DNA of 26,073 nucleotides from positions 1 to 26,073 of the forward strand of contig DASWHW010000004.1 of the NCBI GenBank assembly GCA_036397975.1, read 5' to 3'. A model generated the notes under the pieces. It was given only the letters and a program-made list of their open reading frames with translations. It was not told where the DNA came from and searched no databases. Origin of the DNA: SZUA-287 sp036397975 (GTDB lineage Bacteria; Bacteroidota; Ignavibacteria; UBA10030; UBA6906). This document shows positions 14,374-22,092 of the stretch, piece by piece. A program made the position numbers and the translations under genes. The first letter of the stretch is position 1. Every line of letters starts with the position of its first letter.

Positions 14374-15207
14374 GTGCGAAAGTTCTTTTCCTTTGTGAAG
14401 ATCGAACATACCCTCTTTTCACTCCCGCTTATCTACAGCGGCGTCTTTCTTGCCGCACACGATTCAATTCCCCCAACTCAGATTCTTCTCCTCGTTCTCA
14501 CAGCCGCAACAGGCGCACGAACTGCCGCATTTGCTCTGAACAGAATCATCGATCGCCGTCTCGATGCGAAAAACCCACGCACCGCAGACCGAGATCTTCC
14601 CACCGGCCGGATGAATCTCTGGGAGGCTTTCTGGGTGATGATCGCCGGTCTGAGTCTTTATTTCGGATCTGCATTTTTCATCTCTGACTTTTGTTTTCTC
14701 CTTTCGCCGATTCCACTTCTTGTCTTCATCATCTATCCAACGATGAAGCGGTTTACCCCCCTTGCCCATTTTGGGGTAGGAATGGGATTGGCGATGGGTC
14801 CTCTGGGTGGGTGGTTTGCGATTTCCCCTTCCTTTGACAACTTGATGGCCCCGTTCCTGCTATCGCTCTTCACGGTCTTCTGGGTCTCAGGATTTGATAT
14901 TATCTATGCAACACTGGATGAAGAATTCGATAAAAGGGAATCACTCTATTCATTTCCTGCCCGATTCGGAAAAAAACGCGCTTTGCAATATTCCGGATAC
15001 TTTCACCTTATCGCATTCGTTATACTCGTGCTGCTGTTTTTCTACTCTTTACGATCCATCATGGCCTTACCACTTCTTTTGATAACGGGATATCTCCTCT
15101 ACCTCGAGCAGCGAAAAGCGGAAGATGTTGAATTGGCGTTCTTCAAAATAAATGCCGTCGCAGGGTTTTCCGTCTTCTTGATGATCATGATTGGCGTATG
15201 GGTATGA
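14374..15207 (+). CDS. UbiA-family polyprenyltransferase (probably menaquinone pathway, MqnP-like)
   Basis: 277 residues with about eight hydrophobic segments, an integral inner-membrane enzyme. It attaches a polyprenyl chain to an aromatic acid. The two Asp-rich prenyl-diphosphate motifs are visible: NRIIDRRLD (Asn56, Asp60, Asp64) and DIIYATLDEEFD (Asp175, Asp182, Asp186). The KNPRTADRDLPTG stretch after motif 1 is typical of 4-hydroxybenzoate and futalosine-route (MqnP) members. The GTG start at 14374 is preferred: GGGAG lies 7 nt upstream and the protein then begins VRKFFSFVKIEHTLFSLPL as the family does; the longer frame to 14269 runs inside guaA. The stop overlaps the next gene (ATGA), so translation is coupled to ubiX. 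The substrate is inferred, not shown. Confidence 0.92.
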   Translation: MRKFFSFVKIEHTLFSLPLIYSGVFLAAHDSIPPTQILLLVLTAATGARTAAFALNRIIDRRLDAKNPRTADRDLPTGRMNLWEAFWVMIAGLSLYFGSAFFISDFCFLLSPIPLLVFIIYPTMKRFTPLAHFGVGMGLAMGPLGGWFAISPSFDNLMAPFLLSLFTVFWVSGFDIIYATLDEEFDKRESLYSFPARFGKKRALQYSGYFHLIAFVILVLLFFYSLRSIMALPLLLITGYLLYLEQRKAEDVELAFFKINAVAGFSVFLMIMIGVWV

Positions 15208-15755
15208 AAGTAGTCGTTGGAATCACCGGTTCATCGGGAGCTGTCTACGCGTACGATTTCCTGAAGAAGTGTCCGGGAAACAAGTACTTGATCGTCAGCT
15301 CGTGGGGGAAGGTGCTCTTGCGCGATGAGTTGAAGATGAGCGAAAAGGACCTGAAGCCGTATGTGTCAGGAACATTTTCTAATGATGACCTTACCGCGCC
15401 GATGGCTTCCGGTTCAAATCATTTTGATGCATTTGTGATAGTCCCTGCCTCAACATCAACGATCGGAAAGATAGCGTCGGGAATTGGTGACTCGTTAATT
15501 ACGCGAACGGCGCAGGTGGCATTGAAGGAGAGATTCAAGCTCATTATTTGTGTCCGCGAAACTCCGCTTTCTACACTCACCCTGGAGCAATGTTCTCGAC
15601 TCTCCAGCTATGGTGCTATCATCATGCCGATTTCGCCGCCACTGTACTTCGTTCCCGAAACGGTTCAGGAGTACGTCGGTGCCTTCACCGACAAGTTGCT
15701 CGGTCAGTTGGATGGGAGATCGCAGAAGGGATGGAGGGAGGATGAGTTTCAATAG
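15204..15755 (+). CDS. ubiX: Flavin prenyltransferase, UbiX/Pad1 family
   Basis: 183 residues, close to the family length. UbiX joins dimethylallyl phosphate to FMN, making the prenylated FMN cofactor of UbiD-type decarboxylases. Visible: the N-terminal nucleotide-binding loop VVVGITGSSGAVYAYDFL, the APMASGSNHFDAFVIVPAS region, the STIGKIASGIGDSLITRTA core, and the CVRETPLSTLTLEQ segment. The ATG at 15204 overlaps the ubiA stop; an alternative ATG at 15198 adds two residues. Pairing of UbiA- and UbiX-type genes resembles the late futalosine menaquinone genes described in Streptomyces. The UbiD partner is absent from this window. It is convergent with the anti-sigma gene, with only 9 nt between the stops and no hairpin between them. 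Confidence 0.93.
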   Translation: MKVVVGITGSSGAVYAYDFLKKCPGNKYLIVSSWGKVLLRDELKMSEKDLKPYVSGTFSNDDLTAPMASGSNHFDAFVIVPASTSTIGKIASGIGDSLITRTAQVALKERFKLIICVRETPLSTLTLEQCSRLSSYGAIIMPISPPLYFVPETVQEYVGAFTDKLLGQLDGRSQKGWREDEFQ

Positions 15756-15764
15756 CCCTGATCG

Positions 15765-16934
15765 CTAACGCTTCGTGTTTATTTCTTTCGCACCGGTGAA
15801 TGCTGCAGGAAGCTTATACGTTATCACTTGCCCATCCAGAAAGACCACGAGGGAATCACTTGATATTTGTTCTGCTGTCGCGCCTGCAAGAAGGGTTGAG
15901 TCGAGACTATTCTCAAAAAACATTGTAAGTTGGAGCCCGGCCGGCGTTTCCTCAACCAGAGTCTGTACCCGTTTCGCTCCGATTTGCTGTTGACGAAGCC
16001 ACTGACTGGAGGGAAGTTGTGCTACGGTTTTTGGCTCCAACGTAATCTTTTCTTGCCTGAGGCTTATTCTTCTCTCTTGTGGAGAATCAGCAATGCCTTC
16101 GTCTTTGTTTATCCTCAACCTGGAAATCTCGTCGCCGGCAACCTCGGACTCTTCTAGTGAGCGATTTTGTGCGGCATCTTCTCTGGCTTGTACTTGTCCG
16201 TCAACCCAGAGTGCATCGGACTTTTTCGCGAAACCAACCGCAGTTGGTTCGGGATTCTTCTGGAGTTCGCTTGCAACATCGCGACGAAAATCGTCCCCTG
16301 CAGTTCGCTTTTTGTCGGACTCTACTGCAGCCACCTTCGTTCTTCCCATTTTTTCTTTTTGGAGGGATAGCTCTGATTCGCGTCCACCTCTTATTGAAGC
16401 TCCTAGACCTTCCATTGATTCCTTCCCCGGTGCTGAGATTGCTGTGTTTCCGGTTTCGGAATTCGATTCCATTTGACTCGTTTGGTCCACGCCGCGTTGA
16501 ACATCAGCGTCCGCGGTACTGCTTTCCGATGTGATCTTCTCCTGTGACGATTCCGATTTCTGTTGAGCTATTGGTTGTTCTTTTGACATTGGGATCAGAT
16601 CGGCAGGTTCGGCGGGTTTGTACCACCGATAGTAAGTTCCCACTCCAATAATAATCGCGATCAGGGCAGCAGTACTCAATATGTGAGGCCATGGGATCTG
16701 GCGTTCAGCACGAGCCTTGAGGTTTACCCCGAGGCGTTGTTTTAAGAGAGCGCGGCCGAGGCTCTTTGCCGCGCCGACAATCCGTTGTTCCCGCTCTACG
16801 TTCCCGCGACATCGGGCACACCTGGCGAGGTGTTGTTTCAATTCCTGCAGTTCCGTTTCTGACAAGCGTTCCAGGACGAAGTTCTCAACCAGGACGTCGT
16901 TTTCGGTCCAGTGTTCTTGCTCTAATTTGCCCAT
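15765..16934 (-). CDS. Membrane anti-sigma factor with N-terminal zinc finger
   Basis: 389 residues. The N-terminal cytosolic part carries a zinc-binding anti-sigma (zf-HC2) pattern: His8, then His35-x3-Cys39-x2-Cys42 (HLARCARCRG). A single membrane helix lies at about 85-104 (ILSTAALIAIIIGVGTYYRW). The long periplasmic part (about 105-389) is hydrophilic and low in complexity, rich in S/E/K/Q. It ends in a more compact region (about 300-389, with SSQWLRQQQIGAKRVQTLVE) that I do not recognise. It starts 2 nt after the stop of the ECF sigma gene, with GGGAG upstream, the standard sigma/anti-sigma arrangement. It presumably holds the sigma factor at the membrane until an envelope signal arrives; no site-2 protease gene is near. 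Anti-sigma role by motif and context, moderately sure. Confidence 0.8.
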   Translation of the reverse strand: MGKLEQEHWTENDVLVENFVLERLSETELQELKQHLARCARCRGNVEREQRIVGAAKSLGRALLKQRLGVNLKARAERQIPWPHILSTAALIAIIIGVGTYYRWYKPAEPADLIPMSKEQPIAQQKSESSQEKITSESSTADADVQRGVDQTSQMESNSETGNTAISAPGKESMEGLGASIRGGRESELSLQKEKMGRTKVAAVESDKKRTAGDDFRRDVASELQKNPEPTAVGFAKKSDALWVDGQVQAREDAAQNRSLEESEVAGDEISRLRINKDEGIADSPQERRISLRQEKITLEPKTVAQLPSSQWLRQQQIGAKRVQTLVEETPAGLQLTMFFENSLDSTLLAGATAEQISSDSLVVFLDGQVITYKLPAAFTGAKEINTKR

Positions 16935-16936
16935 AT

Positions 16937-17506
16937 CTATTCTCTCCCGCGCATGAAGGCTTTTTCAAGCGCTTTCTTGCACTGGTACTTCTTTGATTTT
17001 ACTGTGTCGGCATTCGCAAACCCCATCCGTTGTGCGATTTCCTGCATCGAGCACTCATCGTAGTAATAGAGGAGCAATATTGTTTTGCAGGGGTCTCCGA
17101 GTTTTTCAAGTGCCTCTCTTAATTTTAGTGCTTCCTCCTCTTCAATGACAATATCCAGAGAAGAAACATCCTCGGAAGCAAATTCATTTCCATCGGGCAT
17201 CATCGGTAGCTCTTTTCTCTTCCGGGCCAGGAGACGCAGCCATTTGTTCCTTGCTGTTGCGATTATAAAAGTACTCAACGCTGAGGAGTAGTGAAACCGT
17301 CCTGACCGAACACGCTCCCATAAGACAATGACAGCTTCCTGCAGCAAATCCTCCGCATCGTCCCTGGTGCCGGAGTTTCTGACAACAAACGCTGTTACGG
17401 GGGTTCGATTCTTTTCAAACAGAGTAACCAATGCTTGCTCATCACCGTTTCGAATTTGCTCAAGAATTCGTGAGTCGCTATTCAAAAAAATCAGGGAAGC
17501 GCTCAT
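16937..17506 (-). CDS. RNA polymerase sigma factor, ECF type
   Basis: 189 residues. Region 2 is visible from about residue 12 (ILEQIRNGDEQALVTLFEKN) through the core-binding DDAEDLLQEAVIVLWERV and the -10 recognition helix region STFIIATARNKWLRLLARKR. An acidic linker follows (EDVSSLDIVIEEEEALKL). Region 4 contains YYYDECSMQEIAQRMGF and the -35 recognition helix NADTVKSKKYQCKKALEKAF. The region 4 wording is typical of Bacteroidota ECF factors. An AAGG lies 4 nt before the ATG. The next gene, 2 nt downstream, is its presumed anti-sigma factor. Upstream and divergent are two secreted proteins, the likely targets. A 15-bp palindrome lies 14-28 nt upstream of the start codon. Confidence 0.93.
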   Translation of the reverse strand: MSASLIFLNSDSRILEQIRNGDEQALVTLFEKNRTPVTAFVVRNSGTRDDAEDLLQEAVIVLWERVRSGRFHYSSALSTFIIATARNKWLRLLARKRKELPMMPDGNEFASEDVSSLDIVIEEEEALKLREALEKLGDPCKTILLLYYYDECSMQEIAQRMGFANADTVKSKKYQCKKALEKAFMRGRE

Positions 17507-17519
17507 TTACCTTTCACAG

Positions 17520-17534
17520 GTTAATGTCATTAAC
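17520..17534. promoter_or_regulatory. 15-bp perfect palindrome between sigma gene and DUF4139 gene
   Basis: GTTAATG-T-CATTAAC (17520-17534) is a complete inverted repeat with a single central base. It lies in the 91-nt divergent spacer, 14 nt from the ECF start codon. Its position suits an operator controlling the sigma/anti-sigma operon, the divergent secreted-protein genes, or both. No well-formed sigma70 promoter is evident in this spacer. Confidence 0.45.
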
Positions 17535-17597
17535 AGTCAAGAGGTGAATGGTTCAAGGTACAAAAAAGCCTCATACACTCACAACACTCGGTGCATT

Positions 17598-19106
17598 ATG
17601 AAATACGCAATTCTTACCCCTCTCCTAGTCGGTTTGATGCAGTTCTGTTCGCTCGGCCAACAGTCAGGCACAGCAACCGCGGATAGAACGTCTGTCGATC
17701 TGACGATCTACAACCAGAATCTCTCACTTATTCGCGAAGAGAGAGTGCTGGATATACCAAGAGGTGTTCATGCGATCGTCATTCCGGACATTCCCGCAAC
17801 GATCGATGGGACGTCACTTCACTTCCGGAGCCTCACAGATCCGTTAGCGGTCCGCGTGCTCGAACAGAATTACCAATACGACCTTGTTCATCAGGCAAAA
17901 ATACTGGAGAAATACCTGGGGAAGGAAGTAGAATTTGTTCGCGTCGATCCGGAGACAAAGAAGGAATATTCGGTATTTGGGAAACTCCTTGCTTCCGGTT
18001 ATTCACCTCAGCCGAACTTCGGCACCGGGATTTCGAGTTACATCGGGACGGGAGGAATGATCGCGGAGGTTAATGGTAAAATAGAGATTAACCCAGCAGG
18101 ACGAGTCGTCCTGCCGAGCCTGCCCAACGGACTTATCCTGAGGCCACAGCTTGAGTGGTTGGTCAGCAACACAAAAGAAGGAAAGCACAAATCAGAGATC
18201 AGCTATTTGGCAGGTCAGCTCGCCTGGTCTTCCAACTATGTCGCCCTCCTCAGCAAAGACGACGCATCGTTGGATCTAACCGGCTGGGTCACTATTACAA
18301 ACAATTCGGGAACGACGTTCGAGAATGCCGGACTGAAACTGGTTGCCGGCGACGTCAACATCGTTCAGAACGAAATGCGTAATGGCCGCATGGCAGCGAA
18401 AAGCGTGTTTGCGGCAGATGCGGTTGCCGAACAACAGTTTGTTCAGTCGGAGCTCTTTGAGTACAAGCTGTATTCTCTCTCGCGAAGAACGAGTATCAAT
18501 AATAACGAGACGAAGCAGATCGAATTGACGTCAGGAAGAAATGTCTCTTCGAAGAAGGTCTTCATCTATGATGGTCTCGCGGACCAGTGGATGTACTGGA
18601 GGAACAACTACTCATACCGTGAGCAGGGGAGCTTCGGGCAACAGTCAAATCCGAAGGTCGGTGTCTATGTGGTTTTCAAAAACGATGAACGTTCTGGCCT
18701 TGGAATGCCACTGCCGAAAGGAAAGGTGCGCGTTTACAAACGAGATGACGACGGTAAAGAACAGTTTGTTGGCGAAGATCTGATCGACCACACTCCGAAG
18801 GATGAAGAAATCCGACTCTACCTGGGTAATGCATTTGACATCGTCGGTGAACGTGCGCAGAAGGATTTCAAGGTGATTTCATCCGGCCACATTGTTGAAG
18901 AAACATTCGAGATTAAGGTGAGGAACCACAAGAGTGAATCGGCCGAGGTGATGGTGTATGAGCATCCTTGGCGGTGGAACCAGTGGGAGATAGTCGGGAG
19001 CAGCACACAATGGGAAAAGGTCGACCAATCGACGATTCGATTTCCTGTAAAGATCGGAAAAGACAAAGAGACGGTTATTCGGTACACGATTCGGTATACC
19101 TGGTAA
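17598..19106 (+). CDS. Secreted DUF4139-domain protein
   Basis: 502 residues. A signal peptide is visible at the N-terminus (MKYAILTPLLVGLMQFCSLG, cleavage probably just before QQSG), so the protein is exported. The first mature segment (VDLTIYNQNLSLIREERVLD, then IPDIPATIDGTSLHFRSL) is the standard opening of DUF4139 proteins. The C-terminal half carries the DUF4139 hallmark VRVYKRDDDGKEQFVGEDLI, followed by HTPKDEE at about residue 398 and LGNAFDIVGER. The fold is mostly beta and the function is unknown in the family. The start at 17598 is chosen for the signal peptide; an in-frame extension to 17328 would run antisense through the sigma gene. There is no Shine-Dalgarno sequence. The VWA gene follows on the same strand 43 nt later. 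Confidence 0.88.
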   Translation: MKYAILTPLLVGLMQFCSLGQQSGTATADRTSVDLTIYNQNLSLIREERVLDIPRGVHAIVIPDIPATIDGTSLHFRSLTDPLAVRVLEQNYQYDLVHQAKILEKYLGKEVEFVRVDPETKKEYSVFGKLLASGYSPQPNFGTGISSYIGTGGMIAEVNGKIEINPAGRVVLPSLPNGLILRPQLEWLVSNTKEGKHKSEISYLAGQLAWSSNYVALLSKDDASLDLTGWVTITNNSGTTFENAGLKLVAGDVNIVQNEMRNGRMAAKSVFAADAVAEQQFVQSELFEYKLYSLSRRTSINNNETKQIELTSGRNVSSKKVFIYDGLADQWMYWRNNYSYREQGSFGQQSNPKVGVYVVFKNDERSGLGMPLPKGKVRVYKRDDDGKEQFVGEDLIDHTPKDEEIRLYLGNAFDIVGERAQKDFKVISSGHIVEETFEIKVRNHKSESAEVMVYEHPWRWNQWEIVGSSTQWEKVDQSTIRFPVKIGKDKETVIRYTIRYTW

Positions 19107-19149
19107 AATGTTAAGCTCTGTTCACATTATTCATGAAAGGAAGGATGAC

Positions 19150-20493
19150 ATGATACGCACTTGCACGGTACTCGTACTCTCACTTATGATCGTCGGTTCG
19201 TCTGGCCGAGCACACAGTTTTTCCCGACCGCCGACTGAGGTGATTGTTACGATGGACGGCCGCTTGAACTACCCTTACATCTCCAGCAATGGTGGTCCGG
19301 CGTACCTCCAGATAAGTTTAGCAACATCGGATGTTCGCTTAACGGATCGGAGCCCCTTGAACGTTGCTGTTGTTTTGGATCGAAGTGGTTCGATGGGCGA
19401 CCAGGGGAAAATCGAATACGCAAAAGCAGCTCTCTACAAATTGATTGATCAGCTCGCCAGCGATGACATCCTCTCTATTGTCATATACGATGATATTGTT
19501 GATGTTCTCCGGCGCGCTCAACGTGTCGGGAACAAAGCTGAGCTTAAGCGCATCGTGGATGAAGTATACCCTCGCAATGCCACGAACCTTGGCGGGGGGA
19601 TGGTGGAAGGTTTTCGGCAGGTGAAGCGCTTTGCAGGAAAGGGTTATACGAATCGTGTTATCCTTCTCTCCGACGGGCTTGCAAACCGCGGCACTACCGA
19701 TCCCTCTGAGCTCAATCGAATTGCCAGACGGTACCGAACGGAATCCATTTCGTTGACCGCCATGGGGGTTGGGCTTGATTATAATGAAAACTTGATGGTT
19801 GGATTGTCCGAAAGCGGTGGGGGAAATTACTATTTCATTGAAAGTCCTTCGTCGTTGGCATCCATCATGAATAGAGAACTTCATACGATCTCCTCGGTTG
19901 TTGCACAGAATGCGTTTATTGAACTGAAGCTCGGAAGAGGTGTGCGGATTCGGGATATAGTTGGGTGTGAATACAAAATGGAAAACGGTCGATACATCAT
20001 TCAGGTGGGGGATCTCTATGCCAATGAATGCAGGGAATTCACTGTTAATCTCGATATCCCGGAGGGTTCCGGTAGCCTTGTTGCCGCGCGTGGCAAGCTG
20101 AAGTATGATCGATCCATTGTGAGGGTTGGTCGCGTCGAAGGATTCTCTGCCACCGTTCAATACACGCGTGATGCCGCGGTGATCGAAAAAAATCGTGATC
20201 TGGAGGCACAGGCACAAGCCGATGTTGCCGCATCAACGCGAAAGGTGGAAAATGCGATGAGAGCGCTTGACGAGGGGAGACGAGAAGACGCTGAGGCTGA
20301 GTTGAAGGAGGCACGGGCATTTATCCTATCATCTCCTGCGGCCAGCGTTGGCGGGGAGGTGGGTGCAGTGATCAAGCAACAGGAGGAGAAATTGCGCGGG
20401 TATGCGGATTCACTTGCCGACGATAAGGATGGTGCACAGAGGGCGAAGAAGGCGATACAATACGATAACTATCGAACGCAAAAGAAAAGATAA
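19150..20493 (+). CDS. Secreted von Willebrand factor A domain protein
   Basis: 447 residues with a signal peptide (MIRTCTVLVLSLMIVGSSG, cleavage near RAHS). The VWA domain spans about 70-245 with an intact metal-binding MIDAS: Asp77-x-Ser79-x-Ser81 (DRSGSMG), Thr145 (ATNLGGG) and Asp175 (LLSDGLANRG). Such domains bind protein ligands through a divalent metal. A beta-rich part follows (about 255-345), then a helical tail (about 355-447) with AMRALDEGRREDAEAELKEA, a TPR-like hairpin, and a K/R-rich end. There is no C-terminal membrane helix, so it is periplasmic or released rather than a BatA-type membrane protein. A GGAAGG ribosome-binding site precedes the ATG at 19150; the frame opens earlier, at 19108, but without a signal sequence. 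It is probably co-transcribed with the DUF4139 gene. Confidence 0.92.
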   Translation: MIRTCTVLVLSLMIVGSSGRAHSFSRPPTEVIVTMDGRLNYPYISSNGGPAYLQISLATSDVRLTDRSPLNVAVVLDRSGSMGDQGKIEYAKAALYKLIDQLASDDILSIVIYDDIVDVLRRAQRVGNKAELKRIVDEVYPRNATNLGGGMVEGFRQVKRFAGKGYTNRVILLSDGLANRGTTDPSELNRIARRYRTESISLTAMGVGLDYNENLMVGLSESGGGNYYFIESPSSLASIMNRELHTISSVVAQNAFIELKLGRGVRIRDIVGCEYKMENGRYIIQVGDLYANECREFTVNLDIPEGSGSLVAARGKLKYDRSIVRVGRVEGFSATVQYTRDAAVIEKNRDLEAQAQADVAASTRKVENAMRALDEGRREDAEAELKEARAFILSSPAASVGGEVGAVIKQQEEKLRGYADSLADDKDGAQRAKKAIQYDNYRTQKKR

Positions 20494-20517
20494 GTTCGGA
20501 GAAGCGGAAGAAAGAGG

Positions 20518-20553
20518 AACGGCGAGAGATTATCCTGAGAGTCTCTCGCCGTT
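20518..20553. terminator. Bidirectional terminator hairpin between the VWA and TonB genes
   Basis: AACGGCGAGAGA (20518-20529) and TCTCTCGCCGTT (20542-20553) are perfect 12-bp arms around a 12-nt loop. They lie in the 71-nt gap between two convergent stop codons. T-rich tracts follow on both strands, though not as uninterrupted runs (GTTTGGCGTTTT on +, CCTCTTTCTTC on -). Confidence 0.8.
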
Positions 20554-20564
20554 TGGCGTTTTAC

Positions 20565-22070
20565 TTATCGACTGAATCTGAATGGAATGGTGATCCACGT
20601 CGTGACAGGGCCACTCGACATTGTCCCGGGAATGTATTCTCCCTTCATTACGACTTCTATGACCGGATCATTGAAAACCACGTTTGTGCTCTTGACAATT
20701 TTCGCCTGAAGCGGTTTTCCTTCAGTACTTATTTGAACACGAACGGTCACTTCTCCGTTAATACGTAGTTGTCGGGCGGCGTCCGGAAATCGAGGCTGCT
20801 CAATTTTCTTCACTTGCGGAAGACGTTCTTCGTAGACGATTGTCGGCTCCGGTTTCTTCTCAACAGGTTGCACCGTCTTGACTGCTGGCTGTTCGTCTGC
20901 AATCTCCGGAACGAACGCTGGTTTTTTGGAAACTGGGGAATTCACCTTTGATTTTGCACGATTTGTCGATGTTGCCTCTGCTTGCCGGGGTGATTCCTGT
21001 TTTTTCGCCGGCTGCTCAATACTCCTTTGCGGTGCGTCAACCGCTCGTTCGGTCTTCGGTCTGGATCCCGGTGGAGAAATTTCTGTGTCGATCTTGCTCT
21101 CCGGCGGCGATACGTTCATATCTTCAATTTGAGACCCAATCGGAGATCCCGTCTGCTCCTCCACCTGCTGCACCTTGCGCGGCTCGGGCATTGGGAGATT
21201 ACTCTGCGGTGGGGTGTCTGAATCCATTAGGCTTCGCACGATCATAATGACGGCGACAAAAAGAATGAGTGCCACGGTTGCGAAGCCAAAAGGTATTGAC
21301 TTCTTTGGTGGCGCCGCCGGTTCTTCCCCCGTCCGCAGATGTCGATTGTGTGAAGGAGGAGGTTCGAAAGTCTCAGTTGGCACTGTTTCAATGACCGTAA
21401 ATTCCACTAGATCGTTGCCGGGGGCAGGACCGATTTCGATCGTCGGTGTTTGCTCCACCGGCTCTAAGAAATCCAGGTTGGGGACAAGTTTATCCGCAAC
21501 TGGGTCATCGGATGGAGCTGCAGTAGGTTCGTGCTCCAGTTTTTCAATTTCGTAGAGTATTCGTTGCTCCAGCTCCTTTGCTTGCGGATTTGTAGGATCA
21601 ATGATCTTCACGCGGCGGATTTCATTCAGTGCACTTTCGAAATCGCCTCGCTGCATGCTCTCTTCTGCATGTTCGAAATACTGAGATTTCAGGCGTTGGA
21701 TCGCGGCAACGCTGGCCTGCTGTTCTTTTTGTGCCGCCGCTCTTTGTGCGGGTGTCTCACCGATACCGTGCGTCTCATTGTTAATATCGTCTATTGCCCT
21801 TTTGATAAGATGGGGAAGGGGAGAGAGTACGTCATCCACATTATCGTTGGTGAGTTCGTTATTCTTTTTCATCACCAATAGCTTGTCAAGCTGCTTTTCG
21901 ATTGCGATAAGGAAGATGTTTTGCGCATGACGGTCGCGGGCTTCAAGAACCATTTCCATGGCACGCTGGTACTGCCCGCGGTCTGCATGGTCTTGGATAT
22001 CGTAGAGGTACTCGGATATCGCAAGCTCATCCTCGTGTCTTTTGTGCATGGTCATATCATCGTGCTGCAT
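20565..22070 (-). CDS. TonB C-terminal domain protein with cytosolic TPR-like repeats (paralogue A)
   Basis: 501 residues, N-in/C-out. Two TPR-like units lie on the cytosolic side, about 20-62 (ADRGQYQRAMEMVLEARDRH) and 125-172 (RGDFESALNEIRRVKIIDPT). One membrane helix covers 259-280 (PFGFATVALILFVAVIMIV). The periplasmic linker 285-420 is rich in P, E, K and S. The TonB C-terminal domain is 424-499, with PRFPDAARQLRINGEVTVRV, then TEGKPLQAKIVKSTNVVFND, ending TWITIPFRFSR. Canonical TonB has no cytosolic domain of this kind. The ATG at 22070 is chosen because it lies 22 nt after the stop of the upstream repeat-protein gene; the open frame to 22253 would overlap that gene by 161 nt. Met67/Met69 are alternatives. 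No exbB/exbD is near. It has the same layout as the 24534-26027 protein. Confidence 0.88.
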   Translation of the reverse strand: MQHDDMTMHKRHEDELAISEYLYDIQDHADRGQYQRAMEMVLEARDRHAQNIFLIAIEKQLDKLLVMKKNNELTNDNVDDVLSPLPHLIKRAIDDINNETHGIGETPAQRAAAQKEQQASVAAIQRLKSQYFEHAEESMQRGDFESALNEIRRVKIIDPTNPQAKELEQRILYEIEKLEHEPTAAPSDDPVADKLVPNLDFLEPVEQTPTIEIGPAPGNDLVEFTVIETVPTETFEPPPSHNRHLRTGEEPAAPPKKSIPFGFATVALILFVAVIMIVRSLMDSDTPPQSNLPMPEPRKVQQVEEQTGSPIGSQIEDMNVSPPESKIDTEISPPGSRPKTERAVDAPQRSIEQPAKKQESPRQAEATSTNRAKSKVNSPVSKKPAFVPEIADEQPAVKTVQPVEKKPEPTIVYEERLPQVKKIEQPRFPDAARQLRINGEVTVRVQISTEGKPLQAKIVKSTNVVFNDPVIEVVMKGEYIPGTMSSGPVTTWITIPFRFSR

Positions 22071-22092
22071 TATGGAAGAATGAATCCATAGT

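Noticed and set aside
17328..17597. N-terminal extension of the DUF4139 protein
   Set aside because: It runs antisense through the ECF sigma gene and would bury a good signal peptide inside the protein.
19339..20217. 292-residue open frame on the - strand inside the VWA gene
   Set aside because: It is antisense to a gene with a clear VWA domain and signal peptide. Its translation has no recognisable domain and no start signal. A shadow of the real gene.
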